DNA of 54,301 nt from Pleurotus ostreatus/Saccharomyces cerevisiae fusant (GCA_024196135.1 JAMQCK010000133.1:1-54301), one strand, 5' to 3'. Positions 11,581 to 23,862 are shown, numbered from the stretch's first letter. Notes: generated by a model from the letters alone, not told the origin. Numbers and translations are program-made.

Positions 11581-13394
11581 ATGCCAGAACTTGACGCGTC
11601 GCTATCACCTTCGCCGCCACCGATATCGCCTTCGCCTTCGCCACCATCAATCTCTGCGTCAAGCTGCAACAACTCATCTCTTCGCGCTCAGTCTGCGTCG
11701 GACCACGACGCATCCGACGCGGCCTCGCATGCGCCTCCGATCGAGGCCCTGCCCGTGAAGTCCATCATAGAGACGGGGGACTCTGAATCTGCTGGCGCTC
11801 GTCTCATCTCCGTCTACGAACTTTTCTATGAAATTTGCAAGATGGCCCTCGAACATGGCGAATACGCGGACCTGCTGCCACTCACCATCGTCAATCGCGC
11901 AGCAAGCGAGGTTGCTCGCGATGTGCTGTGAGAACGACAGTCGGAGCTGGCGAATCTCATGATGACAGTACCTCGCGCGCGGTCGAACCGGATAGAAGAC
12001 TATCGCTGGGCTCCAGTGGGCCGCGGGAAGATCTCACCACGGAAAGTCCACCGAGTGGTGAGTCGTAGAATGTGTGCTGTGACGAACCATATGCTAACGG
12101 AGAACATAGATCTTATACCTTCCAGAACCCTTCGAGTTGGAAGCTGAGTACGCCAGATTCTTTGACTACGCCCGACGCATAAAGGTGTTCGAGGACCGTT
12201 TCGATTACATTGAGTGGGATGTGGCGAACTACGTGATAGAGAAGAGCCTTTCCAGCGCCATACTCAAGCATGGGCCGATCTTGCCCATTGTGCACACCCT
12301 TCGCATCGGTGGCGGCATCCAGCTGGCCTTCGACAGATGTTGGGACCGCCTCGGTGTTGACAGCGGCCCTGAATCACCCTCTGGGCCTTCGACCGCAGAA
12401 CTCGCTCTCACTACCCGAAGGAACTCTTTGAGAATGGATGACAAGATGGGCACCTTTGCGTTGCTTGCAAACATCCGGGCGCTGTCGCTCTTGCACGAGT
12501 ACGGCGCTCACCCCTTTGAAGAAATCGCGCATATGCGCGCACTTCCATACTTGGAAGAGCTTCACCTCATCGACTTCGAGAAACTTCCGTCATAACTCGC
12601 CTGATCCTGCACCTCGGCCTGGATTTGGCGCCTTGCGCGATCTGTCCCTTACAAGTTCAAACAAGAATCTCAATCTCGCTGATGCGCGCCGAATCCTCCG
12701 GGTCATGTCTTCAGAGCCACTCCGCCAGCGGAAGTTTGTTTGTGCTGACTTCGGAGACCATGGCGAATCAGACCAGCTCGATGCCAGACGTTTCTATGGA
12801 GCGATGCGCGATTACATCAACCATGATACGCTTGCCAGCCTCCAGATATCCACGGGACGTTATGGATGTGTGCGCGCTGATCGTCTCTTGGCCGACCTGT
12901 GCGTATTCAAGAGCATCACGCACGCGATGATATTCTTCAACCACGAAGGCACCGATATTGATGGTGCACTTCACGTACTCTCCCGTGCATGGTCACAGCT
13001 GGAAGAGCTCGAGTTTTGGAACCGACGACGGACGGATTGGAACGAGCCGGAGCTCAAAATGTCCCGCTTATCACTCGCTAGTTTGGCAGGTCTCGCTCGG
13101 CGGTGCCCGAGGCTCAAGCTCCTGTGCGCGCCCCTTGATACGACCCACATCCCCGAACCTGTCAGGATCGCGACAAAGGACGTGTTGGCCGAGCGTCGGG
13201 TGGATCTCCTGCCGGCCAAAAAAGACGAGCTCGTGCGCTTCATAGATGGAATCTTCCCGGCACCGACATTGGGATACATCAGCGCGCAGGACGCGACTCG
13301 CGATGATGATCGTCTTAACAAAGCTTGGTGGAAGATCCTTGATGGTGTGTATGAGTTGAAGCGGCAGCGATCGCCCGAGATCCAAGAAGAGTAA
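11581..13394 (+). pseudogene. F-box/leucine-rich-like gene with interrupted frame (probable pseudogene)
   Basis: Coding-looking segments: 11581..11928 (Ser/Pro-rich start, then LISVYELFYEICKMALEH and LLPLTIVNRAASEVARDVL), 12110..12586 (ILYLPEPFELEAEYARFF onward, leucine-rich) and about 12590..13394 (FGALRDLSLTSSNKNL to the end). The first frame meets TGA at 11929-11931. The intron 12058..12109 joins frame 1 to frame 2 cleanly, but no GT-AG intron I could find removes the TGA and keeps that phase. A second break near 12587-12595 needs either a one-base shift or a weak intron 12589..12655. A TATA box upstream and a good donor overlapping the TGA (CT-GTGAGA) leave open a living gene with unusual splicing. 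The content resembles Agaricomycete F-box/LRR proteins such as the neighbour at 13541; substrate unknown. Confidence 0.5.
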
Positions 13395-13540
13395 TGGATG
13401 CCATAACACCTTTCATTGTTCCATTTATGCCATGGGCCAGACTGCATATGTACTCGCCTACTTATATCAAGAGAAAACAGAGAAGAAAAGGGTCCTTTTC
13501 CCCATATACTAAACCGTATCGTTCAAAGCATATATTATAC

Positions 13541-14995
13541 TCAGTGTACGATTTCCAACTCGAATGTGCCGCCGGCCCGCAACCTGTCTGCTATCATAGC
13601 CTGGGTCATCGCCGCGCCTCTATTAGCCGTCACATCCCCACTAAGCATCAATCTCTTCATCTGAGGCAGGGCAGGGAGGGCGAGACCGGCAATGAAGGAG
13701 TCTGTGATGGGAGCACCTTGTCGTGCACGCAGCTCGAGTTCTTCGAGGGATTCGAAGAACTTGGCGCGCAAGAAGCTGCTCAAATCCCCGTCAGGTATGC
13801 ACCCGGACCATACAAGCCTACGAAGCCGGCATCCCGACTCGGTGAGGAATGAGTGGGCATGCGCACGTATCAGAGGCCCATCCTGGTCCATGAGGAAGTG
13901 CCAATGCTCGAGCTGTGAAGCGCGGAGCCGGTCGAGAATCTGCAATGCTTCCTCCTCTCCGCTTCCCGCGAGCAAGAGCGTGAGGCTGCGCAGGCGCGTA
14001 GGCTGCGTTAAGCTAGTGGAATCAGGGCCCGCCCTCTCTATGCTCGTCCGGAAGCCTGGTTGGCAGTGAGTCCATTGCTCGAGGGCTGGACATAGACCGA
14101 CCACGGCCAGTCCGGCTGCAGCAGGCATCGTCGTCATCAAGGCGGTCAACTGCGCCCACGGAAGTGGGGCGAGGGCTGGCAGGGGGAAGCAGCGATTGAC
14201 CAGACGCAGAGTGCACAGATTTTCGGCATGGAGGAGGGAGCACTCCGGGTCGTCTTCAGGTGTGATGTAATCGGCATACGTGTCTAGCCGCCGCAGGTTG
14301 GGCAACGGCTTTCCTCCGTCTCGGAAAAGTCCCGGTGTGTTGAGGGCAAGATGTCGCCACAGCCCAGTGTGTTCGAACAGGACTTCGTCCAACTCTGTCC
14401 ACATGTACCTACTGTCCGCGTCGCATCTCACGTGCCATAACAAGGGTGCGTCGGCGCATCGCCTGAGGATGAGTTGCGCCCTCCGAGCTATGGCGCGGTA
14501 CGAGAACGGGGTCTCGATGTTGCCGTCCAAGGTGTCGTAGAGAACGTATAAGGGTATGCGCGCCCATAGCTCGGGAAGCCCATGAATCACATCTTCGGTC
14601 ATGTCAATGAAGAGCCCAGCTGTGGAGTGAAACTACTTACCTCGCCACCATCTGCACGTGTAGCTTATGGTAAGGATTGTTGGAAATCCTTCGACAAGCT
14701 CGTAGGTGCTGAATTCGCAGGCCGACGAGAAGATCTCCCACAGCAGCTCCACCGGAAGTTTGGAGATCGGTTGGAGGACGGCCTTCTCCTCGCTAAGAGC
14801 ATGAGCGACTGGCTCTAGCTCCATTACCGCCGCTAGGTTGTACTCGTGCGACGATCCTGAGGAACGCATGGAAGTTGCCTCTGGGTCGGAGAGGACGCGC
14901 CCAACACTTAGGTCCTGGGAGGTCACAGGCACTGTGTCAACGTCCTGCGCAAGATCTTGCCTACAACGGCTGCGTAGGGATGAAGAAGCCTCCAT
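13541..14995 (-). CDS. F-box protein
   Basis: Likely adaptor of an SCF ubiquitin ligase: the F-box binds Skp1 and the C-terminal part selects the target. Exons 14995..14641 and 14592..13541; 468 residues. The F-box spans about residues 76-125: PISKLPVELLWEIFSSACEF, then CRWWRDVIHGLPELWARI across the intron (phase 1, donor GTAAGT). The rest is leucine-rich with irregular LRR-like spacing (LCTLRLVNRCFPLPALAPL; RLRSLTLLLAGSGEEE; SLEELELRARQGAPI), usual in these fungal families. Start at 14995 (ATG-G); no ATG lies further upstream in the frame. It is convergent with the broken LRR gene, 146 bp away, and the two may be related. Confidence 0.83.
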
Positions 14996-15442
14996 AGGTG
15001 GCTGGACTCTTGACGATGATGGTAAGACTGAAGGACGAGAGCGCCCGCACTCAGCGCATCGCCAGTCGATGCGACGGACACGTGATCCTGTTTGTATCAA
15101 TTGCTCGCAACGACCCGTTTCTGCTTCTGCAAGGCTGGGCAGATTCCCTGCGCAAGCTGAGCCCTTATACGAAAGCTGTCACGCTCTGTTTGTACGCCGA
15201 GCGTCATGAACGAGAAGTCTATGTCTCCGGATCTGGGAGAATTCCGCTCAGCAGGTTATGCGCTGGTAATCTCCAAACTAGACTGGGAATGCAGCGTATC
15301 ACCATGAATTGTCCCCCCCTCCAATTTACACAGTTGTCGAGCCGCATTCTCCGGGCGACGCCCGAGTCGCGAAGACAGGAGAGGCAAAGTACACACATGG
15401 CATCCCAACGCCCGAGTAGCATCAGGGGCCCCGTTTGGCTCT
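14996..15442. other. Short intergenic spacer
   Basis: 5' flank of the F-box gene and 3' flank of EFM7. Nothing recognised. Confidence 0.5.
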
Positions 15443-16606
15443 CTACTCCCGCGTGAGCCGCCAGCCATGCACGGTCGACCGTACCTCCTCCGCGCCGGGG
15501 TCCTCGGGAAACATAGGCTGAAACAAACGGGTCAGTAGTCGTTCGCAGACCTCGCGCGCATCCCACGGCCCGCCGGTAGCGCATTCTATAACACGCTGAC
15601 ATGCGGCGAGCACAACGCAACCAGTGAAGTACGCACCGGGAACTTCTCCGTCAGTACCTCCTCGCAGAGCCAGCCGCGTGCTCTCGCCTTCTCGAAGAAC
15701 TCCATGTCTCGGTGTGCGAGATGCGGACGGTGGTGCGAGTAGAATACGAGGACGGAAGGTGCCGGTCCGGTGGACGTCTTGGCGAGGCATTGCTCGCATG
15801 TTTTGAGAAGCGCATCGTGCTGGGTGTGGTGTAAGTTGAAGGTGAACACGACGAGGAACTGGCAACATACTTGCGAGTGGTTGAAGATCAGATCCGAGAG
15901 GATTATCAGGTCAAAAGCTTGAGCTTCGGCGGGAAGCTCGCTGAGCAGCGGTGCTACCGGAGTGCCCCATATGTAGCCCTACTGGATTCGGTCGGCTTGT
16001 CGGGCGGGAGAATTCCGCTGCTTACCTTCACTGCTACTATCGAGAGCTCTTCCTCAGACAGGTTTTGCTTGGCGTTGTAGCTCATATTCTCTACAAGCGG
16101 CGCATCTGGGTAATCCGTAAGGACGACCTTGATCACAATGAGGATTATTGCACACAAGGAGCAGTAAGCTCACCCTTCTTGCGCCGTTCAGCGCTGTGAC
16201 TAGGCTCGGAAGGCCTCCGCCTGCACCAAGCTCCAGGACGTTGCGACCCTTGTATAGGTCTTCGTGCGTGTCAAGATATGTGGCAAAGGCTCGTGCTGCG
16301 TTCCATCTGATGTTTGAGCGGTCAGGATGCGCAAGACTTGTTTAGAGAGCCATATTCTCACAAGTAATGACCCCATAGCGGGTGGTCGCCCACAAGACGG
16401 ATGTCGATTTTGCACCAGCTGCTGGTATCGGCGTTGACCCGGGAGGGGTCACGCTCGTATGTTGTCACTGTTGCAGGAGGCGTTTTCGGTCTTGGGGGCT
16501 CCTATTGTGTATTTCAACTTCGAAAGCGGGACTGAAGGAAGGGACTGCTTACTGGGAACATAGCGTCCAGGTCTAAAGGTGCTTCGGCGTCGTCGTAGTC
16601 TGACAT
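15443..16606 (-). CDS. EFM7: Protein N-terminal and lysine methyltransferase EFM7 (NNT1 family)
   Basis: Class I SAM-dependent methyltransferase; yeast Efm7 methylates the N-terminus and Lys3 of translation elongation factor eEF1A in the cytoplasm. Exons: 16606..16553, 16501..16362, 16306..16174, 16127..16026, 15978..15871, 15819..15637, 15517..15443; 264 residues, normal for the family. Motifs: MFPEPPRPKTPP near the start, LVGDHPLWGHYLWNAAR, SAM loop VLELGAGGGLPSL (residues 88-100), acidic strand end VVLTDYPD (110-117), SDLIFNHSQH, then VFYSHHRPHL and the C-terminal PMFPEDPGAEEVRSTVHGW that marks the NNT1/EFM7 group. All introns are 46-119 nt GT-AG. Intron 4 must use the second of two adjacent AGs (…CAGTAG), because the first would create a stop. 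Confidence 0.94.
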
Positions 16607-17569
16607 CGGTCGGAGAAAATGCTTTCTTTCCGTATCAGCAATGAAGAAATGGAGGTCTTCTAAAGCAAGGCACGGCGTTTCTCGCCAGGAAAGAACCTGG
16701 AAGTGAGGTGAATATTTAGAGGAAGGATGAGCGTTCGGGTTGAAGTTGATCGATCATGCGCGGCCCGCCGCGGCGCCGGCGCTCGCGTGCTCAAGAGCAC
16801 GTGGCTTCTTCGGGTGAAGCCGAAATCCGCTGCCTGCTTCGAACGCTCATGTTCTATTGACGAGGATAGCTTAGGCGCACAATAGCGAGGAAATTCTCCT
16901 GAAAGAACCAAGAACTACGGATATACTTGGCATGTTTTCTCACCGAGCGGCTAGGGAGACCAGCGGCCCGCCTCCATCCCAAAGGGGACGTCGTATTCTG
17001 AGCAGGATTGTCAAGTGACCATCGACTGTGCAGCCAAGTCTCAGTGTCGGCGTCCCCGTGATGATATATTTCTCCCCTATACCGAAGCGGAACAACAAGC
17101 GCAGGCCTGGAGATCAGGCGGAACGGACCCGAATGGGGCGCCACCGACGACAGCTCGGAGGACACCGACTTTTCCAGCACATTTCCTGCCCTCTCGACGC
17201 GCACCTCCCCCCTCGACAAGCTTCATTATTCTCCACGCTTCCATCCCTGCGTGTGGGGAACATATGCGGGGTCAGTGGGCGCGCTCCACGGGACCTTGTG
17301 GGGGCGCTATATCCGTGCCTGCTCAAGCGACCTCCGTCACCCGTCCGTCGCGCCAGGTGTGATCTCACCTCCTCTCACCGGACTCGCCAATTCCAATCGC
17401 GCCCGGCTCTTCTGTTGGCCCGCCCGATCCGCGGGATGATTAGCGTCCGTGCGCGCGCCCCAGCGCGACGCGTTTATAACGCGCGTCTCCACCTCCGGGC
17501 TGCGGTGTGCACTTCCGCCTCTCCCTCTGAAGTGTACCCCGCAGCACATCTATATCTCCCTTCCTTACT
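16607..17569. other. Divergent promoter region of EFM7 and the MFS gene
   Basis: About 960 bp between EFM7 (-) and the permease (+). CT-rich stretches precede the MFS ATG; an ACGCGT box and TTTATAACGCG occur near 17467-17480. No gene seen. Confidence 0.5.
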
Positions 17570-19978
17570 ATGGCCTCAAGTGACGAGAAGAAGGTCGAGT
17601 GGCAATCTGAACACATCGAGCAGTACGACAGACGGAATGAGAGTCGCGGCAATATTCAGAAGTGCGTGTCCTCGCTGTCGTCTACGAGTCCCACTGACTT
17701 TGTCTACAGTGCCGCGGTTGACGAAGCACTCAAGACCTTCGGCGACGAGAGAATTGAGGTGACCGAGGAGGATAACAAGCGCATCTTGCGCAGGACCGAC
17801 GTTCATGTCCTCACGGTGCGTCATGAACCTGGGACGCGTCTATACTTACTGACATTTCTCATAGATTCTATCCTGGGTACGGCTCTCCTCATGCCACTTG
17901 AGCCTTCTCTGACCGTCTCTCCCATCAGGTCTACTGGCTCCAGATGTGCGTCCCTACTTCTTCATTCAGTCTGCATTACTCATTGCTTCGGTAGTCTCGA
18001 CAAGAGTATTCTGGGCTACTCTGCGACGTTCGGCCTCAAGACGGACGCGGTGAGTCTGTCGGTCTTCCGTCGTTCGCTCTGGCTCATTCTTCGACTTCTA
18101 GCACCTCACTGGCTGTGAGTAAACCTATTGAAGCCTCTCGTCATCTTCTCATCCATCTATAGCTCAATACTCCGTTGTCGGGTCCCTGAGTGCCGTCGCT
18201 CAGCTATGCTGGATGCCCGTGTCCAGCTACCTCATCGTCCGTTGCAAGCCAAGATGGTTTATGACTGTATGTGCACCTTCTCGCTGCGCGTGCCGTACTC
18301 TCACCGCATACGCAGCTCCTTGTTTTCTGCTGGGGCGCGTAAGTGATGCCTCAAGCTTCCTCATCAAACCGAGGACCTAACCAACCACAGTGCCTGCTGC
18401 GGCATGGGTGCGAGCCACACCTACCCTGCCCTCGCGGCCACTCGCTTCCTCTTGGGTCTTTTTGAAGCAGCATGCCTTCCCTTATTCGCCGTCTTGACCT
18501 CCATCTGGTAAGCTTGCTCATTGTCTACCCTACCCGACGCTCGCGACTTACGATCTACAGGTACCGCCGCGCTGAGCAGCCTCTCCGTGTCTGCGTCTGG
18601 TACGGCACGAACGGCATGGGCACGATCATGGGCGCGATCTTTGCCTACGGCTTTGGTCATGTCCATAGCAGCACGCTCTACACGTACCAGATGATCTTCA
18701 TCTTCTGTGGGCTGGTGCGTTTACCTCTCCTGATCGACTCTCACCTGCTCGCGCTCCACGTTCCCTCGACCTGCTTTTCAAGCTGGCACTATGCTGACCA
18801 CCCTTCCAGCTCACTGTCCTCACCGCCCCCGTTGTGTACTGGAAGATCGACAACAGCGTCAGCGACGCGCGCTTCCTCACGCCCGAGGACCGGCACAAGG
18901 CCGTCGAGCGCCTGCGCGCGAACAACACGGGCACGGCTGCCAATAACGAGTTCAAGTGGGGCCAGGTCTTCGAGGCGCTTCTTGAGCCGAAGTCGTGGCT
19001 GTTCTTTTGCATGACGCTTTGTGTGAAGTGAGTGGAGGTTTCTTTGACATCTTGGGAATCGTACTTAACTAGAAATCTAGCGTCGGCGCCTCCGTCGTCA
19101 ACGTCTTCGGCCCGCTCATTCTCGGCGGCATCGGGTTCGACAAGTACAGGACGACGCTGCTCAATCTGCCCCTCGGCGCGATCCAGATCATCGTCATCGT
19201 CTTCTCCTCGTACGCCGCGTACCAGTGGAGGTACAAGGGCCCCGTGCTCGTGGGGCTCAGTCTCGTTGTGCTCCTTGGGCTGATCTTGCTTTATGGTCAG
19301 TATATCTCTTTCCTTCGAATAACCCCCCTTTCAAGCCGTGCTAACCCCCACCCCAGTCATCGAGGAGTCCAACACCGGCGTCCGCCTCTTCGCCTACTAC
19401 CTCCTCGCCTTCCTCTTCGGCATCAACCCCCTGATCGTGTCCTGGATCGCCGCGAACACGGCGGGGTCGACGAAGAAGAGCGTCGTGCTCGCGATGTTCA
19501 ACATGGCCGTGGGCGCGGGGAACATCATCGGGCCGTATTTGTTCACGGAGAGCGACGCGCCGTCGTATCATAAGGGCTTCAAGGCGTGCATGGGGATTTT
19601 TGCGGCGTTGGTGGCGTTGACGATGTGAGTGTGATGGAGCTTAATGCTCTCATATGGGGAGAAAGAGACTGATACATCTCACCCTCCAGCGCGCAAATCT
19701 TCAACATGATCACGCTCAACAAGCTGAAGGCCCGCGAGCGCGTCAAGAACGGCAAGCCCGCGAACATCCGCGACCTGTCCATGGAGAAGAAGTACACTGC
19801 GCACGTCGAGGAGGTCAAGGACGACGGCAAGCTCGAGGCGTCGACGACTGGCGCGGCGCTCGGCGACAATGCGTTCCTGGACTTGACGGACAAGCAGAAC
19901 GACGAGGTGAGTACGACCGGCCTTGACCGAGTGATCTTGTTCTGAAGTCTTTGGAATTAGTTCGTGTACGTTCTGTGA
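17570..19978 (+). CDS. MFS transporter, Dal5/allantoate permease (ACS) type, 15 exons
   Basis: Plasma-membrane major facilitator of the anion:cation symporter family, whose fungal members take up allantoate, nicotinate, vitamins or small organic anions; the substrate here is not predictable. Exons: 17570..17661, 17710..17815, 17865..17876, 17929..17945, 17995..18049, 18102..18114, 18163..18266, 18316..18338, 18391..18507, 18561..18714, 18810..19027, 19081..19295, 19357..19624, 19690..19906, 19961..19978; 542 residues. Diagnostic blocks: LDKSILGYSATFGLKTDAHL, LSAVAQLCWMPVSSYLIVR, ATRFLLGLFEAACLPLF, YWKIDNSVSDARFLTPEDR, GINPLIVSWIAANTAGSTKK and the C-terminal NDEFVYVL common to the family. Exons 3 and 6 are only 12 and 13 nt. 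Both termini are polar and cytoplasmic by family topology (12 helices). Confidence 0.93.
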
Positions 19979-20459
19979 ATGGCGGGACGATCATTCTTTT
20001 TGAGTGGCTCGACGACCTTCATGCACTTGTATGTGGTACTGCGGTATCTTGTAACATTAGTCTGCTCTGCTTTGTAACACTAGCCGGCCAGTTGGCGTAA
20101 ATGTTCAATGACTTTAAGTCTTGATGATTTTTGGAGGCTAGTGCAGGCAGGAAAGACACCAAAATTCTGACATGTGATGCACTAAAGCCTATGACCACGA
20201 AGATGACTTTGTATAGAGGCATCGAACGCGTCTCGATGGATGTGCGGCAACTGATGCAGGATAGAGCGCGTCGAGTAACGTGACCGCGTCGGATGGCCGG
20301 AGCTTGCCGGCCGTGGACGTCTTGCATCATCGAGACCCATCAAGACCATCGAGCATCCATCGAAGTCTACACACTGCTTCTTGTCACTATCTCTCACCTC
20401 AAGGGAATCCATATCCGGCCAAAACACTTCCAAGGCTTCTTAAACTACTCATTCTCACC
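19979..20459. other. Intergenic spacer between two plus-strand genes
   Basis: 3' flank of the permease and promoter of the DUF3632 gene. No TATA box or gene recognised. Confidence 0.5.
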
Positions 20460-21509
20460 ATGGCGGACGCTCGAGTACATCACGCAATCGATCTCCTCAA
20501 GGACTTCACCGTTCCCCCGGAAAGCGCTGCGGACAGAATCGCGCAGCTATGCGAGGAGCAAGTGCGCGACTCGTCGCCCAAGCGGCACTCGATATCTCAC
20601 GGCAACACGCCCGGGCTCGAGGCCTTCCTGTGGTTCTTTTGGTCGCAGCTCTTGCAAGCCGTCGAGAACGCGGACTCGGATGCCTTCCACACGCGCGTTC
20701 TGGACGTCATGGCCAGTTTGAAGGCTCACGAGAGTCCGAAGGACTGGTGCGTGTGGGGGAACACTCACGCGGGCTGGCATAATCTCAGCCTCTTCGCCCC
20801 GAATGTTCGTGAATGTCTGAATGGTGAGTACAAGTCGTGAATATTCCTCACTTTCTCTCTCTAACGACCTCAGGACCCACTGTCTTCGTCGCCGGGAAGC
20901 ACCTGCCCACGTCCGAGTGGACGGCCGAGGAGCGCGAGCTGCTTACCGCAGCAGAAGCGCCCCAAACCGCCGATGAACGCGCGCAGGCCTTCGTAACCAC
21001 CGGCCGACGCTACGTCTCCCTGCACAAATTCCTCGCCCGCGCCTGGGCCACCGACCTCTACAACGGCACCACGCACGCGCTCTGGGCCATGCGCGACGCG
21101 TTCGAGTACGAGCCCGGCAGCGAGCACTACCACAAGCTGCCGCGCGCACTCGCGGTGGAGGCCGCCGCGCCGTGGGCCGCGCATGATGCGAAGCGAATGT
21201 TCAAGTGCAGGGAGATTCTGGGACCGAAGGGGAGGGAGGACTGGGAGGAGAGGTTTGGCGCGCCGGGGAGGGGAGGGGAGAAATGGGATGGGGTGGATGG
21301 GTATGATGCGGCGAGGTGGAAGTTGTGGAAGGAGGGGTTCGAGGAGTTTTTGAGGGAGGAGCGGAGTCAGAAGCTGCAACATGTACGGCGGGCGGTAGAG
21401 GTGAGTTTGTTTAATATTCAGTGTTCGGCTGTACTGGTATTGAATTGAAACTGACAAAACCTCGCAGGCTGCCCTTATAGCGATGGATAACGCGGAAAGG
21501 GAATCATGA
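20460..21509 (+). CDS. DUF3632 family protein of unknown function
   Basis: Exons 20460..20823, 20874..21400, 21468..21509; 310 residues. The start has a strong context (CACC-ATG-G). The pattern fits the fungal DUF3632 family: conserved tryptophans around DWCVWGNTHAGWHNLSLFAP, the Thr/Leu-rich ERAQAFVTTGRRYVSLHKFL with LWAMRDAFEYEP, and a C-terminal charged region (KWDGVDGYDAARWKLWKEGF). The family has no known activity; members are single-copy cytosolic-looking helical proteins of about 250-350 residues. No signal peptide or membrane segment is visible. The last exon codes for only 13 residues (AALIAMDNAERES). Confidence 0.82.
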
Positions 21510-22120
21510 TCATGTCGGACATCGGAACCATATGGAATACCGCAAGCTGTACTTGTACTCATATTTGTCAACATTTTGAAAGAGATCACACGGGCTGCCT
21601 ATCTCGAGCGGAAGCAGGATCATCCCACACGAGCGATAGAGGATTGCGTTGGGACTGCGTCTGGGTCTCCGGCATCTGCCGGTTGGCAGTTCGGTTTTGG
21701 CCGGCGTTCCTTACACGCGCACACAAGGAGCAACAAGAGCAAACTCTGCGGTCCGACTCACTTCCATGGGCAGTCATGCTCCTCCCGGATCCCACCCTCG
21801 AACAGTTCGGCGGGAGTTGAACACGATACTGAATTTGCACGAGAGTGACAACAGCGAAAGTAAGAAAGGAACAAACAGGAAAGCATACATGTCCGTGGGT
21901 CGATGATGCAGCGTACATCGCGGAGGAGACGCGCGTCATGCCCAAGACAAGTCCGAATCAGCAGAATAGCCAATAAATATACGACAGAGTGAGGATAACC
22001 TCTATCTGGGTGAGTGATCAGCGTCGAGAGCATCGAATGGTCGAGAGATAACTTACAATCTCAAGACTAGCGTTGCGCTTGAGGCAGCGCACAGACGCCT
22101 CTTCATCTCAATCCAGCAGC
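21510..22120. other. Convergent intergenic region with conserved element copy A
   Basis: Between the DUF3632 gene (+) and family gene A (-). It holds the 3' flank of gene A, including the block at 21905..21934 that recurs downstream of genes B and C. Otherwise featureless. Confidence 0.55.
21905..21934 (-). repeat. Conserved 3' element, copy A
   Basis: GATGCAGCGTACATC followed by GGAGACGCGC (plus-strand reading), about 190-215 bp beyond the stop codon of gene A. The same block follows genes B and C. It is surrounded by weaker matches, e.g. ACAGGAAAGCATA shared with copy C and TGTCGTATATTTATT-like sequence towards the gene. Confidence 0.8.
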
Positions 22121-23862
22121 TTACACAGAGGCGGTCTCCTTCGCCTTCTTGTCTCCGCCGAGGTACTTTGCCCTCTGAAAGCCAAAGTGAGTCAATATGG
22201 CCGACAACAGTGCCCGCGCGACAACTCACCATCTTCTCCGCGATGGCATTGCGCCCCAGCTGCCACTCCTTCAGCTTCTCCTGGCTCGGCGCGTGCTCGG
22301 GCTCATTCCACTGCGCGATCCTTCGGCAGTGGAACCGGTGCTTGTCCCAGTTGGTGAAGTAGAAGTCGCGGTCCGGTTCGGTCTTGATGACCGTGTCGCA
22401 GGCGGCGCATTTGACGTCGTGGGGGGCAAATGCTTTGACCATGCGGTCGGTGCGGAAGAGCTCGATGCGGGCGGAGAGGTCGATGATCATTTTGCGCGCT
22501 TTCTTTGTGGCGCGGTTGTCCTCGTCGTCGTCGTGGGCGGCGGTGGCGGCGTCGGCGGCGTCACGCTTGCGCTTGGTGCCGGCGGCCACGGTGGATGGCT
22601 CGGGCGCCTCGTTGGTCGACTTCTTCCCCTTCGCCGACGCCGTCGCGCTCTTCGACATCGTCGTCGCCCCGCCACGCCTCGTCGTCGCCGCGCCGCTTCC
22701 TGTCCTCGCCCTCCCGCCTGTCGTCGTCGACCTCGCAGCCATCGCCTCCTTCTCCTTCCCTTGCTTCTTCTCCTTGTTCTTCTTCTGGGTATCGTGATAC
22801 ATCACCTTCTCCGCATTGAACGTCGCCATCATCTTGTCCAGGTCCACGTCCTCCACGCCCCCCGCCGCCCTGGCGTCGTCTTGGTCGCTGGGATCGCCCT
22901 CGCCCGCCGACGACTTGCCAGCCCGGACTCGGCTCTTCTTCTTGCTGCCTCCCGCGCCACTTCTCTTGCCACCGTCAGCGCCGCTCTTGGTGTCCCCCTT
23001 GCGCGCGAGGGTCTTCTTTGACGCGGAGGTCTTGGGCGCGGAGGTCTCCTGGGCAGCGGGTGTCGCCTTCGCGGCAACGCGGGCGGAGCGGCGGGTTGGC
23101 GCGGCGGCGGTCGGCGTGGACGCAGGAGCGGGTGCGGCTAGGGAAGCGGCAGGAGCGGGTGCGGCGGATGCAGGCGCGTCCGGCGTAGGCGTCGGGACAG
23201 GAGGCGCGCGCGGGAGAGCCTTCGCCGCGCGCGTCTGGCGGGCAGACGCTGCGTCGGCAGCAGGCTGAGCAGCAGCCGAGCGCAGCCTTGTCGAACGTCT
23301 GGTGGGGGCCGGGCCAGGCTCTACGGTTTCAGGAGAAGCAGCACGAGGCGGCGAAGACGGAGGAGAGAAGAATGGCGGAGGAGGCGGAGCATAGACTTCA
23401 GGCGCAGCAGGCGGCGGCGGCGGCGACGGAGGAGGAGGAGGAGGGCGAGACGGAGGCGGAGCCGGGGCGTCCTTGAACCTGCAATGAGGACGGTAAGTCT
23501 TCAAGCGCACCACGAAAGCGATGATACTCACGTAACCTCTACGACGTCGTCCTCCGTCTTTCCTTCGGGAAAAAGCATGGGAATGCGATACTCTCCTGCG
23601 TAGGTCTCGGCACTGGGAGTAGGTCAGTATATGGCGGTCTTTGGGCGCAAAGTCGCGTCCGCCTAAGCGTAACAACGCGTCTGCCGAAGCTGAACAGTGC
23701 GCCTCACCTAGTGCCGTCTCTGAACTTGACGATCCTGCCCCAGGCAACGACCTGATAGAGCCTCTTGATGTGCTCGGGTCGGAGGTCCACCGCGTTTGGG
23801 GTGGTTTGGTCATGTATTGTTATGGCCCCCATGGGAAGGCGGTGTTGGTAAGTGGCGCTCAT
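22121..23862 (-). CDS. Family protein A: disordered N-terminus plus C-terminal CxxC/KH/C module
   Basis: Not a family I can name. Exons 23862..23708, 23612..23532, 23478..22230, 22174..22121; 512 residues. Residues 1-78 look folded (IKRLYQVVAWGRIVKFRDGT). Residues 80-410 are Pro-, Ala-, Ser/Thr- and Lys-rich, with RRSTRLRS and RRSARVAAK repeats and KRKRD/KKARK nuclear-localisation-like patches. Residues 414-495 form the module shared with B and C: RMVKAFAPHDVKCAACDT, NWDKHRFHC; Cys436, Cys439, His459 and Cys463 could hold zinc. An intron falls at the end of the module (KM | RAKYL), at the same place as in B and C. The last exon lacks the HCxC tail of B and C. A 5' UTR intron (about 23932..23885) and a TATA-like ATAAATAG upstream fit the start. 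Nuclear, perhaps nucleic-acid or chromatin binding, is only inference. Confidence 0.78.

Noticed and set aside
22197..23021. 274-codon open frame on the plus strand opposite gene A
   Set aside because: Antisense shadow of a low-complexity exon; repeats such as VLVVVVGGGGGVGGV are not protein-like.
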